Assembly (NCBI GenBank): GCA_041395505.1
Contig: JAWLAG010000001.1
Location: 992,001 to 1,056,000, forward strand
Length of the DNA stretch: 64,000 bases
Source of the DNA: Steroidobacteraceae bacterium
Lineage (GTDB): Bacteria > Pseudomonadota > Gammaproteobacteria > Steroidobacterales > Steroidobacteraceae
Reading direction: 5' to 3'
Both the position numbers and the translations under genes were made by a program. This document shows positions 35,375 to 44,268 of this stretch, piece by piece. How positions within the stretch are numbered: the first letter of the stretch is position 1; each line of letters starts with the position of its first letter. The notes below the pieces were generated by a model, which did no database searches, was not told the origin of the DNA, and saw only the letters and a program-made list of their open reading frames with translations.

Positions 35375-36841
35375 TCATCCCTTGTGCGGTTCGGGTACCA
35401 GTACCGGCGCGGTCTCGGTATGCCCACTGATCGTCTTGACGATGTTGCGGATCATGAAGCCGAATCCTGCCAGCACCATGACGCCGCCGAGCAGCCGCAC
35501 TACGTAGTACGGATAGGTCGCAGCGAGCGACTCGACGAAGGAATAGGTCAAGGTTCCGTCGGGATTCGTAGCGCGCCACATCAGGCCCTGCATGACGCCC
35601 GCGATCCACATTGAGGCGACGTAAAGCACGATGCCGATCGTCGTGGTCCAGAAGTGCCAGTCGATCAATTTCGTGCTCCACATCCTTGTCTGACCATACA
35701 GTCGCGGGATCAGCACATAGAGGCTGCCAAGGGAAACCATGGCGACCCAGCCGAGTGCCCCCGAGTGCACGTGTCCAATCGTCCAGTCCGTGTAGTGCGA
35801 GAGTGCATTGACCGTCTTGATCGACATCATCGGTCCTTCGAAGGTCGACATGCCGTAGAACGACAGCGAGACGATCAGGAATTTCAGGATCGGGTCGGTG
35901 CGCAGCTTATGCCATGCGCCGGAGAGGGTCATGATGCCGTTGATCATGCCGCCCCAGGATGGCGCCAGCAGCATCAGCGAGAAGACCATGCCGATCGACT
36001 GTGCCCAGTCGGGCAGGGTGGTGTAGTGCAGGTGGTGTGGTCCCGCCCACATGTAGATCGAAATCAGTGCCCAGAAATGCACGATCGAAAGGCGATAGGA
36101 GTAGACAGGTCTGCCCGCTTGTTTCGGCACGAAGTAATACATCATGCCGAGAAAACCCGTGGTGAGGAAAAAGCCGACGGCATTGTGGCCATACCACCAT
36201 TGCACCATCGCATCCACCGTGCCCGCGTAAACGCTGTAGGACTTTGTCAATGACAGCGGCAGTTCAGCGCTGTTGACTATATGCAATACAGCAACGGTGA
36301 TGATGAATGAGGCATAGAACCAGTTCGCCACATAGATGTGCGAGACACGCCGGCGGAACAGCGTGCCGAAGAATACGATCGCGTAGGAAACCCACACGAT
36401 CGCGATGAGTATGTCGATCGGCCACTCGAGCTCGGCGTATTCCTTGCTCGTGGTGATGCCGAGCGGCAGGGTAACCGCGGCGAGCACGATGATCAGCTGC
36501 CAGCCCCAGAAAGTGAATGCCGCGAGTCCGTCGCTGAACAGCCGCGCATGGCAGGTGCGTTGCACGACGTAGTAGGACGTTGCAAACAATGCCGAACCGC
36601 CGAAGGCAAAGATGACGGCGTTCGTGTGCAGCGGTCGCAGGCGGCTATAGGTCAGCCAGGGCACATCGAAGTTGAGCTGCGGCCAGATGAGTTGCGCAGC
36701 CAGGATCACCCCGACCAGCATGCCGACGACACCCCAGACCACGGTCATCAGGGCAAATTGGCGTACCACCTTGTCGTTGTAGGTCTCAGCCACGGATATG
36801 GCTGCAGCCGCTGGTGCTGCTGCCGCAATTGCTTGGGCCAT
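35375..36841 (-). CDS. ccoN: cbb3 cytochrome oxidase catalytic subunit CcoN
   Basis: A 488-residue haem-copper oxidase subunit with 12 membrane helices, terminal oxidase of high oxygen affinity. Metal ligands can be placed: low-spin haem His in RPLHTNAVIFAF, CuB His in WWYGHNAVGFFLT, the CuB pair in WAGPHHLHYT, and haem histidines in WTIGHVHSGALGW. The Ala-rich first 20 residues are variable. A GGGAG ribosome site precedes the ATG. It heads the complete ccoNOQP-orf-GHIS set. I found no full FNR/Anr box in the 160-base gap to proB. Confidence 0.97.
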   Translation of the reverse strand: MAQAIAAAAPAAAAISVAETYNDKVVRQFALMTVVWGVVGMLVGVILAAQLIWPQLNFDVPWLTYSRLRPLHTNAVIFAFGGSALFATSYYVVQRTCHARLFSDGLAAFTFWGWQLIIVLAAVTLPLGITTSKEYAELEWPIDILIAIVWVSYAIVFFGTLFRRRVSHIYVANWFYASFIITVAVLHIVNSAELPLSLTKSYSVYAGTVDAMVQWWYGHNAVGFFLTTGFLGMMYYFVPKQAGRPVYSYRLSIVHFWALISIYMWAGPHHLHYTTLPDWAQSIGMVFSLMLLAPSWGGMINGIMTLSGAWHKLRTDPILKFLIVSLSFYGMSTFEGPMMSIKTVNALSHYTDWTIGHVHSGALGWVAMVSLGSLYVLIPRLYGQTRMWSTKLIDWHFWTTTIGIVLYVASMWIAGVMQGLMWRATNPDGTLTYSFVESLAATYPYYVVRLLGGVMVLAGFGFMIRNIVKTISGHTETAPVLVPEPHKG

Positions 36842-37001
36842 GTTGCTCCCTTATGCACTTCTTTCGGAGGACATTCTTTTTGATCCTGCCGCCCAGAGGT
36901 ATAAGTACCTTCCACTAGGGGCGCTGCAAGCCCGATGTTCCGCCACCCGACCCGCGGCGGAAAATACGTATATGCTTCCTGTTGCAGGAGTGCAGCGAAG
37001 C

Positions 37002-38174
37002 ATGTCAGAAGTTCAGAAAGCCCGCCAAGACCACCGCCTGGCCAGGGCAAGGCGAATCGTCGTCAAAGTGGGCTCATCGCTCCTCGTCGATGCCGAGAGC
37101 GGCAGTCTCAACCACGCCTGGATCGCGAGCCTGACCAGGGATCTGTTGCGGCTGCGCGAGCGAGGCCAGCAGATACTGATCGTAAGCTCCGGCGCAATCG
37201 CGCTGGGACGCCGCCAGCTCAAGTTGCCGCGCCGCGGCCTGCGGCTCGAGGCGAGCCAGGCCGCTGCGGCCGTGGGCCAGATCAGTCTGGCGCACGCCTA
37301 CAAGGATCTGTGGGCCCAACATGGCGTGCATGTCGCCCAGGTCTTGCTGACGCTCGAAGACAGCGAAAGGCGTCGTCGCTATCTCAATGCCCGCGCGACA
37401 TTGCTCGAGCTCATCAAGCTCGATGTCGTCGCGGTCGTCAACGAGAACGACACGGTGGCCACCAGCGAGATCCGCTACGGCGACAACGATCGACTGGCTG
37501 CACGGGTCGCGCAGATGGTCAGCGCCGATTGCCTGGTTTTGTTATCGGACGTAGACGGGCTCTACAGCGCGGATCCCGCGACCGATACTGCGGCCCGGAT
37601 CATTCCGGAGGTCGCGGATATTTCGGACGAGATTGCGGCCATGGCCGGAGCGACCCGCTCCGAGTTCGGCTCGGGCGGGATGTCGACCAAGCTGGCCGCT
37701 GCGCGGATTGCCGTCGCTGCGGGATGTCATATGTGTATCGCATCGGGCCGCCACGAGCTGCCGTTGTCACGCATCGAAGCAGGCGCTGCCTGCACCTGGT
37801 TCGTGCCGCAGGCATCGCCCGCCGCTGCGCGCAAGCAGTGGATCGCCGGAACCTTGCGTCCATCGGGCGCCGTGAGTATCGATGCCGGCGCGGTCGCTGC
37901 ACTGCTCGCAGGCAAGAGCCTGCTACCCGCCGGTGTCACGGATGCCCACGGCAGTTTCGAACGTGGCGACACGGTGAGCGTACTCCTCCCCGACGGTCGT
38001 GAGCTCGGTCGCGGCATCATCGCGTACTCGGATGTCGATGCGCGGCAGATCATGGGTCGCAGGAGCAGCGATATCGCGGGCATCCTCGGGTTCAGCGGTC
38101 GTGATGAGATGATTCACCGTGATGACCTGGCGGTTCTGTCGCGCGAGCCTGCCGGACGCAAGGCGCAGGGATGA
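37002..38174 (+). CDS. proB: Glutamate 5-kinase
   Basis: A 390-residue enzyme for the first step of proline synthesis, glutamate to glutamyl-5-phosphate. The amino-acid-kinase domain has RRIVVKVGSSLLVD, ILIVSSGAIALGRR, VVNENDTVATSEIRYGDNDRLAA and LLSDVDGLYSADP. A C-terminal PUA domain from about residue 285 includes ALLAGKSLLPAGV and FERGDTVSVLLPDG. The ATG at 37002 (MSEVQKARQDHR) is used; the upstream extension is antisense to ccoN. It overlaps proA by 4 bases. Confidence 0.96.
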   Translation: MSEVQKARQDHRLARARRIVVKVGSSLLVDAESGSLNHAWIASLTRDLLRLRERGQQILIVSSGAIALGRRQLKLPRRGLRLEASQAAAAVGQISLAHAYKDLWAQHGVHVAQVLLTLEDSERRRRYLNARATLLELIKLDVVAVVNENDTVATSEIRYGDNDRLAARVAQMVSADCLVLLSDVDGLYSADPATDTAARIIPEVADISDEIAAMAGATRSEFGSGGMSTKLAAARIAVAAGCHMCIASGRHELPLSRIEAGAACTWFVPQASPAAARKQWIAGTLRPSGAVSIDAGAVAALLAGKSLLPAGVTDAHGSFERGDTVSVLLPDGRELGRGIIAYSDVDARQIMGRRSSDIAGILGFSGRDEMIHRDDLAVLSREPAGRKAQG

Positions 38175-39460
38175 GCAGGGAAACGGCCGGACCCGCCTCG
38201 GTCGATCTCCAGGGCTACATGCTGCGTCTTGGTCGTGAGGCGCGCGCCTGTCAAGGCGTGCTCGGCCAGTCGAGCTCGCAGCAGCGCAATGCGGCACTTG
38301 TCGCGAGTGCCGAGGCGATCGAAACGCAGCGTTCGCAAATCATCGCCGCCAACGCTTTGGACCTTCGCGGTGCCCGCCAGGCCGGTCTTGGCGCCGCGTT
38401 GCTCGATCGCCTGGAACTCGATCAAACGCGAGTCGAGGCAATATGCCGCTCACTCATTGCCATTGCCGAACTGCCTGATCCGCTCAACGCCGTTATGGCG
38501 GCCTGGTCGCGACCGAACGGGCTCAGGATCGAGCGGCGGCGCGTGCCGCTCGGTGTAATTGGCATCATTTATGAGAGCCGGCCGAACGTGACTGCCGATG
38601 CCGGCGCCCTGTGCCTCAAGTCAGGCAATCCGTCGATATTGCGTGGCGGCTCTGAGAGCATCGCCTCGAATCGCGCCATCCATGCATGCCTTGCCACGGG
38701 TCTCGCGAGCGCCGGCCTGCCAGGAGCGTGCATCCAGCTGGTCGAGGTGACCGATCGAGCCGCAGTCGGCGCCATGCTGGCGGGGCTCGAAGGCAATATC
38801 GACGTGCTCGTGCCGCGCGGCGGCAAGAGTCTGGTCGCGCGGGTTCGCGCCGAGTCGCGGGTGCCGGTGATTGGCCACCTCGAGGGGATCTGTCACGTCT
38901 ATGTCCATGTCGGTGCCAATCTCGATATAGCCCGCGCGATCGTGCTCAACTCCAAGATGCGACGCACGGGAATCTGCGGCGCTGCCGAAACGCTGCTGAT
39001 CGACCGCGCATGCGTTGATACTCATCTTCGCCCCATCCTCGACGATCTCGCTGCGGCCGGATGCGAAATTCGCGGCGACGAGACCGTACTGGCGTCGTAC
39101 CCCCCGGCCCGCGCGGCGACGGAAAACGATTGGCGAAGCGAGTATCTCGATGCGGTCATCGCAGTGCGCGTGGTCGAAGGTCTCGATGCGGCCATTGCGC
39201 ACATCAGGGAATTCGGGTCTGCCCATACCGAAGCGATCGTCACCGACGATCGGTCTGCGGCGGATGCGTTTCTCACGAGACTCGACAGCGCAATCCTGTT
39301 GCACAACGCTTCCACGCAATTTGCCGATGGCGGCGAATTCGGCATGGGCGCAGAGATCGGTATTTCGACCGATCGCTTTCACGCCCGGGGACCAGTCGGC
39401 GTGGAACAATTGACGAGCTACAAGTACGTCGTGCACGGCAGCGGCCAGATCAGGCCCTGA
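38171..39460 (+). CDS. proA: Glutamate-5-semialdehyde dehydrogenase
   Basis: A 429-residue NADPH-dependent enzyme that reduces glutamyl-5-phosphate to the semialdehyde. Family signatures are RRRVPLGVIGIIYESRPNVTADA, CLKSGNPSILRGGSES, LVPRGGKSLV, VIGHLEGICHVYV, and the catalytic Cys in MRRTGICGAAETLLID. FADGGEFGMGAEIGISTDRFHARGP closes the domain. It has full family length. It is coupled to proB (ATGA overlap), so ProB and ProA, which channel an unstable intermediate, are made together. The next gene is convergent. Confidence 0.97.
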   Translation: MSRETAGPASVDLQGYMLRLGREARACQGVLGQSSSQQRNAALVASAEAIETQRSQIIAANALDLRGARQAGLGAALLDRLELDQTRVEAICRSLIAIAELPDPLNAVMAAWSRPNGLRIERRRVPLGVIGIIYESRPNVTADAGALCLKSGNPSILRGGSESIASNRAIHACLATGLASAGLPGACIQLVEVTDRAAVGAMLAGLEGNIDVLVPRGGKSLVARVRAESRVPVIGHLEGICHVYVHVGANLDIARAIVLNSKMRRTGICGAAETLLIDRACVDTHLRPILDDLAAAGCEIRGDETVLASYPPARAATENDWRSEYLDAVIAVRVVEGLDAAIAHIREFGSAHTEAIVTDDRSAADAFLTRLDSAILLHNASTQFADGGEFGMGAEIGISTDRFHARGPVGVEQLTSYKYVVHGSGQIRP

Positions 39461-39472
39461 TTGCGAAATCAC

Positions 39473-39943
39473 TCAACGATGGGCGTGCTGGACCTGCGCA
39501 TGTTCGGCGCAGCGTTCGCAGTTGACCCAGCCCGAATCACCGTCGGTGTAGTACTCTTTCTTCCAGATCGGCAGGCGATGTTTGATCTCGTCGATGATGT
39601 AGCGACAGGCGCGGAACGCTTCATCCCTGTGCGCCGCGCTGACGCCGACCCAGACGGCGGTGTCGCCAATGGCGAGTTCGCCGACCCGATGCACGCAATT
39701 CGCGTGCACGACGCCGAATTTTTCCCGCGCCTCGGTTTCTATGCGCGTGGCTTCCTTGACTGCAAGCGCCGCAAAAGACTCGTAGGTGAGCCGCAATACC
39801 CGGCGCCCCTCGTTGTGATCGCGCACCCAGCCCTCGAAGCTGACGAACCCGCCGCAAGCGCTTGCCGCACAGGTTCGCGTCAGACCTGCGACGTCGATAG
39901 GTTCGGACGTAAATTGGAAGCCCACGTTTCGGTATTCCTTCAA
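39473..39943 (-). CDS. moaE: Molybdopterin synthase catalytic subunit MoaE
   Basis: A 156-residue large subunit of molybdopterin synthase. It has GGFVSFEGWVRDHNEGRRVLRLTYESF, the IHRVGEL-like stretch VHRVGELAIGDTAVWVGVSAAHRDEAF and the active-site Lys region RLPIWKKEYYTDG. The enzyme transfers sulfur from the MoaD C-terminus to precursor Z. The start overlaps the stop of the mobA/moaD fusion gene by 4 bases, which couples synthesis of the two partner subunits. Confidence 0.95.
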   Translation of the reverse strand: MKEYRNVGFQFTSEPIDVAGLTRTCAASACGGFVSFEGWVRDHNEGRRVLRLTYESFAALAVKEATRIETEAREKFGVVHANCVHRVGELAIGDTAVWVGVSAAHRDEAFRACRYIIDEIKHRLPIWKKEYYTDGDSGWVNCERCAEHAQVQHAHR

Positions 39944-40779
39944 CCGCCAGCGACTGGCGGAATGAACACCAGTGAATCGCCCGCCTGCAACGGCTGGTCC
40001 CAGTCGGCGAATTCGTCATTGACCGCCACCCGCAGCACATCCTCTGGCAGCGACAGGCCCCGCATTGAGCGCAGCTGTCTGTAGAGTTCACGGGGTGTGC
40101 GCGCCGGTGTCTGCAGTTGCTCGCGTGATCGTCCCGCCTGTTCGCGAAGCAACGCGTAGTACTCGACCGTCAGCGCGATAGCGCCAGGTCGCGCCGCGCC
40201 GCTGAGCTCGTTGTGCATGGTCCGGTATTCCTGCGGATTATTGACGTTGTCGAGAGCTCGCGCATCGGGCAGCTGCAGTAGAGCCACATCCGCCGCGCCA
40301 AGAAATTTGCGCGGACAGGATCCGCCATCCGCCCGGAAGCGCTGCAGTGCATCGCGAGACCGCGGCTCGTAGATGGCGCACAGCGGTTCTGGCAGACCAT
40401 CGTGACTTGAGCGAAACGCCGTTGCCAGGCGCGAGGGGTCCCGCGCCGACAGCAGGCAATCGAGTGTGGGCCCATCGAGACGCGGCAGGTCGCAGGCAAG
40501 CACCAGCCAAGCCGCGCCATGGTCCGATTGAAGCGCGCTGATGATCCCGGCCAATGGTCCTTCAAGGTCTGGCAGGTCGATGATCTGCGGGTAGGCGCTG
40601 CGTTCGGGCTCCGCCTGCTGATCGTTCCTCAAGCTGACGTAACACTGCGCAACCCGCGGACTCAACAGGCGCCAGGCATGCTCGAGCTGCGAGATGCCGT
40701 GATAGCGCAGATTCGCCTTGTCCTGGCCCATGCGCCGGCTGCGCCCGCCGGTCAGTATCAGACCGTTGATGCGATCCAT
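39940..40779 (-). CDS. MobA-MoaD fusion protein
   Basis: A 279-residue fusion. Residues 1-190 are a MobA-type molybdopterin guanylyltransferase, with the GTP-binding signature LILTGGRSRRMGQDKANL, then LPDLEGPLAGIISAL and LVLACDLPRL. Residues 201-279 are a MoaD sulfur carrier with LTVEYYALLREQAGRS, DVLRVAVNDEFADWDQPLQAGDSLVFIPPVAGG and the required C-terminal Gly-Gly. No separate moaD is in the cluster. An internal ATG (codon 188, base 40218) has an AGGA about 10 bases ahead, so free MoaD could also be made. The stop overlaps moaE. Confidence 0.93.
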   Translation of the reverse strand: MDRINGLILTGGRSRRMGQDKANLRYHGISQLEHAWRLLSPRVAQCYVSLRNDQQAEPERSAYPQIIDLPDLEGPLAGIISALQSDHGAAWLVLACDLPRLDGPTLDCLLSARDPSRLATAFRSSHDGLPEPLCAIYEPRSRDALQRFRADGGSCPRKFLGAADVALLQLPDARALDNVNNPQEYRTMHNELSGAARPGAIALTVEYYALLREQAGRSREQLQTPARTPRELYRQLRSMRGLSLPEDVLRVAVNDEFADWDQPLQAGDSLVFIPPVAGG

Positions 40780-40827
40780 CGCCAGATGATATCAGGGCAC
40801 GGGCTCGGCGCGCGTCGCTGAGTCTGC

Positions 40828-41322
40828 TCAGCTGCGCCGGCGTTTGAAGTCGCGTTTACCGCCCGACTTGGCCAACAACCGGACATTGCCAACGGTTATG
40901 TCATGAGACAGTGCCTTGCACATGTCATAGATCGTCAGCGCTGCCACGGTGGCGCCCGTCAGCGCTTCCATTTCGACTCCGGTCCGATGAGTTGCACGTA
41001 CGGTACACACGATGCGCAGCTGCCGGCCCGAACGCCAGTCGATGTCGATCGCGCAGTCCTCGATGGGCAGAGGGTGGCAGAAGGGGATCAGCTCATGTGT
41101 CCGTTTGACTGCCATGACGCCTGCGATGATTGCCGTATCGATCACCGGTCCCTTGCGGGTTCTGGTGCCATGCGCACGCAATTCGCGGCTGACCACGAGC
41201 GGTACGCTCACCACGGCCTCGGCCGTCGCGCTACGGGCCGTGACTGCCTTGCCGCCGACGTCGACCATGGTTGGTCGATTAGCGGCATCGACGTGGCTGA
41301 GCCCCTTGCGCACGTCAGCCAC
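40828..41322 (-). CDS. moaC: Cyclic pyranopterin monophosphate synthase MoaC
   Basis: A 164-residue enzyme that, after MoaA, closes the cyclic phosphate of precursor Z. The GTG start at 41322 overlaps the moaA stop by 8 bases. It has PTMVDVGGKAVTARSATA, KGPVIDTAIIAGVMAVKRTHELIPFCHPL with the active-site Lys and His, GVEMEALTGATVAALTIYDMCKA and the C-terminal LLAKSGGK loop. Full length. Confidence 0.96.
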   Translation of the reverse strand: MADVRKGLSHVDAANRPTMVDVGGKAVTARSATAEAVVSVPLVVSRELRAHGTRTRKGPVIDTAIIAGVMAVKRTHELIPFCHPLPIEDCAIDIDWRSGRQLRIVCTVRATHRTGVEMEALTGATVAALTIYDMCKALSHDITVGNVRLLAKSGGKRDFKRRRS

Positions 41323-42361
41323 CTATGTAGAACATCTCGACCTTCGGTTGGTCGAGTGCCGTGCGGCCACGCAATTCGCTGTAGCGATCCTCGCGCCGGG
41401 ACCAAAACGCAGCGATCTGATCGTGAAGTTCCGCATCGGTCGCGCCGCTACGCAGGAGCGCTCGCAGGTCGCGCCCGGTCGTCGCAAACAGACAGGTGAA
41501 GAACCGGCCTTCAGAGGACAGCCGCGCACGCGTGCAGTCACCACAGAACGGCTGTGAGATCGACGATATGAATCCGAATTCGCCCTTGCCATCGGCGAAC
41601 TCGTAGCGGGATGCGACTTCGCCCGGATAGTTGCGCCTGAGGGCCCGGACCGGCCAGCGCGCGCGGATCTTCTCCAGCATCTCACGCACCGGCACGACGC
41701 GCGCCCGCTGCCAGTCATTGCGATTGCCGACATCCATGTATTCGATGAAGCGCACGATGATGCCGCTGCCGCGGAAATGCTCGAGCAATGAGAGTATCGA
41801 TCCGTCATTTACGCCGCGCTGCACTACGCAATTGACCTTGATGGGCGCAAGGCCGGCCCGGCTGGCTGCCTCGATTCCGCCGAGAACATCATCGAGTACC
41901 GCGAAACCGCCGCTCATGTTCGCGAATACATCGGGATCGAGACTGTCGAGGCTGACGGTCACCCGTTGAAGACCCGCGGCCTTCAGCTCGGTCGCATGCT
42001 TGGCGAGCAGCACGCCATTGGTCGTCAGTGCGACGTCGTCTATCCCGTCGATCGTGGACAAATCACCAATCAGATCCGCGAGTCCCGGTCGCAAGAGTGG
42101 CTCGCCGCCCGTAATGCGCAGCTTGCGCACCCCGAGTCGCGCGAACACACGAGCCAGCCGGGTGATTTCCGCGAAATCCAGCCGCTCGTTGGAGCGCAGG
42201 AAGCGGTAGCCATCATGGAAGGTTTCGCGCGGCATGCAGTAGGGGCAGCGAAAATTGCAGCGGTCCATGACGGAAATCCTGAGGTCATGGAGCGCGCGGC
42301 CACGGGTATCACGCGGCTCACCCAGCCGGTTCAGAGGCACGATGACTTCATGCTGCGTCAT
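41315..42361 (-). CDS. moaA: GTP 3',8-cyclase MoaA
   Basis: A 348-residue radical-SAM enzyme, first step of molybdenum cofactor synthesis from GTP. The SAM-cluster cysteines are C35, C39 and C42 in MDRCNFRCPYC. GGEPLLRPGL is the SAM-binding loop. The second [4Fe-4S] cluster ligands are in FCGDCTRARLSSEGRFFTC. The C-terminal Gly-Gly needed for activity is present (MFYIGG). It lies 25 bases after moeA on the same strand. Confidence 0.97.
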   Translation of the reverse strand: MTQHEVIVPLNRLGEPRDTRGRALHDLRISVMDRCNFRCPYCMPRETFHDGYRFLRSNERLDFAEITRLARVFARLGVRKLRITGGEPLLRPGLADLIGDLSTIDGIDDVALTTNGVLLAKHATELKAAGLQRVTVSLDSLDPDVFANMSGGFAVLDDVLGGIEAASRAGLAPIKVNCVVQRGVNDGSILSLLEHFRGSGIIVRFIEYMDVGNRNDWQRARVVPVREMLEKIRARWPVRALRRNYPGEVASRYEFADGKGEFGFISSISQPFCGDCTRARLSSEGRFFTCLFATTGRDLRALLRSGATDAELHDQIAAFWSRREDRYSELRGRTALDQPKVEMFYIGG

Positions 42362-42386
42362 GGCCCCAGTCTAGCGCCAGTCGGGC

Positions 42387-43604
42387 CTACCAGCGATAAA
42401 AGGGTGCGGTATATCCCTTCGGCAGGCGCGTCGGGCCGGGCGGCAATTGCACGAACCCATCGGTCCGTGCCAGGGCATTGAAGTCGCCCGAGCCGTTGGT
42501 TGGCCGCGGCAGTGCCCAGTTGCGACCCCAGCTGTCCGCGTTGACGGCAACCGGCAGAAATACCGCGAGTTTGGCGGTCACTTCGTATTCTTCCGCCAAT
42601 GCGATTTTCTCCTTCGGCATTTCGGTCCTGCCCATCGCAATGAACAGCTGTGGCAACACGTAGCGGTACAGACATATGAGCGTCGAGACTGGATTTCCGG
42701 GCAAGGCGAACACCGCAGCCCCATTGCCGGCGATGCCGAACCACATCGGCTTGCCGGGGCGCTGCGCGATCTTGTGAAAGACCCTGCGCACGCCGAGGTC
42801 GACCAATACCTTCGGGAGCAGGTCGAAGCGACCCATCGAAACGCCGCCGCTGAGGATGAGGATGTCCCGCGTATCGAGGTGAAATTGCAGCCGCTCCCTG
42901 ATCTTGTCCTCGTCGTCCGCGACATGATCGTCGACTGAGCGTTGTAGCCCGGCTTTTTGCAGTGCTGCGAGCACGCCATAGACATTGGAGCGGCGAATCT
43001 GGTGACCGAGTATCGCCTCGCCGGGTTCGACAAGTTCGTTGCCGGTCGAGACAATGGCAATGCGAGGTTGCGCGCTTACGCGCACACGTGCCATGCCGGC
43101 GCCCGCGGCGATCGCAACCTGCACTGCGCCCATGATCTGGCCGGCATTGAGCAATAGCGAGCCCTGGGGTTGATCGGAGCCGCGCCGATGAACGTTGTCG
43201 AAAGGGCGGGGGAGAACATCGGCCGCAATGGCCGCGCGACCGTCGGTAACGGTGATTTCTTCCACCGGTATGACGCAATCGCAACCGTCCGGCAGCACCG
43301 CGCCGGTCATTACCTCGATGCAGGATTTCTCGCCGACCAACGCGATGGGCGGGTCGCCGGCCGCCAGTGTGGCTTGAATCTCGAGGTTGCGATCGAGCGC
43401 ACTGACGTCGCTGCTCCTGAGCGCGATGCCGTCCATCGCCACGCGGTCGAATGGCGGCTGGTCGCGCTCCGCGTAGATGTTCTCGCGCAGCACGGCGCCG
43501 GCTGCATGCTGCAGCGGCAGTGATTCAATAGGCAGACACAGCAGTTGCTCGCCGATGATGCGCTCTGCATCAGCCGGCGTGATCATGCGGCCGGAATCGT
43601 TCAT
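42387..43604 (-). CDS. moeA: Molybdopterin molybdenumtransferase MoeA
   Basis: A 405-residue enzyme that inserts molybdate into adenylated molybdopterin. Signatures include RDQPPFDRVAMDGIALRS, EVMTGAVLPDGCDCVIPVE, VSTGNELVEPGE, LILSGGVSMGRFD and FALPGNPVSTLICLYRYVLP. Family length is normal. It heads the Moco operon or follows the small secreted protein 20 bases upstream. No mogA or moaB is in the window, so the adenylating partner must be elsewhere. Confidence 0.96.
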   Translation of the reverse strand: MNDSGRMITPADAERIIGEQLLCLPIESLPLQHAAGAVLRENIYAERDQPPFDRVAMDGIALRSSDVSALDRNLEIQATLAAGDPPIALVGEKSCIEVMTGAVLPDGCDCVIPVEEITVTDGRAAIAADVLPRPFDNVHRRGSDQPQGSLLLNAGQIMGAVQVAIAAGAGMARVRVSAQPRIAIVSTGNELVEPGEAILGHQIRRSNVYGVLAALQKAGLQRSVDDHVADDEDKIRERLQFHLDTRDILILSGGVSMGRFDLLPKVLVDLGVRRVFHKIAQRPGKPMWFGIAGNGAAVFALPGNPVSTLICLYRYVLPQLFIAMGRTEMPKEKIALAEEYEVTAKLAVFLPVAVNADSWGRNWALPRPTNGSGDFNALARTDGFVQLPPGPTRLPKGYTAPFYRW

Positions 43605-43624
43605 CGCTCCCGGCGCTGGTGGGA

Positions 43625-43990
43625 TTACTTCTTGCTGTGTTCCTTGAATACGCGCACCTGCTCGTTGAAACGCGCAGCGACCGCCTGGGCATCATCGACG
43701 GCCGCGTTCTGTTTCTTGATCAGCATGTTCTCGAGCTCTTGCTTCTGCTCCGGCGTGAGCTCCTCGCCCTTTTCTGCAAGGGTAGCCTGCTGTTCGAGAG
43801 TCAGGCAATTCTGATAGGCCGTGATATCGGCATCGAATTGCTTGACCTGTTTCTGAGCGGCCAGCATGTCTTCCATCGTCGCCGTGCTGCCGTCCGGAAT
43901 GGACTCCGGCGCCGCGGGGTAGGTGCAGGCGGCATGTGCGGCCCCCAGGGACAGGCTCAAGGTAACGGTGGTCGCGAGCAATAAGCGCAT
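43625..43990 (-). CDS. Secreted small helical protein
   Basis: A 121-residue protein with a clear signal peptide (RLLLATTVTLSLSLGAAHA, cleavage after residue 20). The mature part has two cysteines, one near each end of the first half, and is strongly helical with many Gln and Lys residues (EELTPEQKQELENMLIKKQN). It is likely a periplasmic coiled-coil protein. I know of similar hypothetical proteins in gammaproteobacteria but cannot name a function. It lies 20 bases before moeA on the same strand. Confidence 0.75.
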   Translation of the reverse strand: MRLLLATTVTLSLSLGAAHAACTYPAAPESIPDGSTATMEDMLAAQKQVKQFDADITAYQNCLTLEQQATLAEKGEELTPEQKQELENMLIKKQNAAVDDAQAVAARFNEQVRVFKEHSKK

Positions 43991-44150
43991 ATTGTTTAAT
44001 CCTCGTTCGTGGCGCCGCGCTGGCGCCGGCAGATTGGGCCGCCTGATTGTCCGTCTTCCGGCTGAACCCATGCTGAATATCGCGGCGCAGGACGGTCAAA
44101 AGCCGCACTCAATAATAATGACATACAATTGCCAATCGCAAACATTTTGC

Positions 44151-44227
44151 GCGCCCGTAGCTCAGCTGGATAGAGCATCAGGCTTCGAACCTGAGGGTCG
44201 GGAGTTCGAATCTCTCCGGGCGCGCCA
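44151..44227 (+). tRNA. tRNA-Arg (anticodon TCG)
   Basis: A complete 77-base tRNA with encoded CCA. The acceptor stem GCGCCCG pairs with CGGGCGC, the discriminator is G, the D-stem is GCTC/GAGC, and the anticodon stem TCAGG/CCTGA encloses loop CTTCGAA, giving anticodon TCG for CGA codons. The T-loop is TTCGAAT. No integrase or duplicated 3' end is visible nearby, so it does not appear to be used as an attachment site here. Confidence 0.96.
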
Positions 44228-44268
44228 AAGCCTACTTGCCCGCGGGGACGGCAGGCGGCAACAGCGGG

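Noticed and set aside
36842..36960. TTATAC with a distant TTGCAG as a ccoN promoter
   Set aside because: The spacing of 19 bases and the weak match make it no better than chance in this region.
40780..40827. A separate moaD between moaC and mobA
   Set aside because: The gap is only 48 bases; MoaD sequence is found at the C-terminus of the MobA frame instead.
44151..44227. tRNA-Arg as an integration site for a mobile island
   Set aside because: No integrase, no duplicated tRNA end and no change in gene style on either side; flanking genes are ordinary chromosomal genes.
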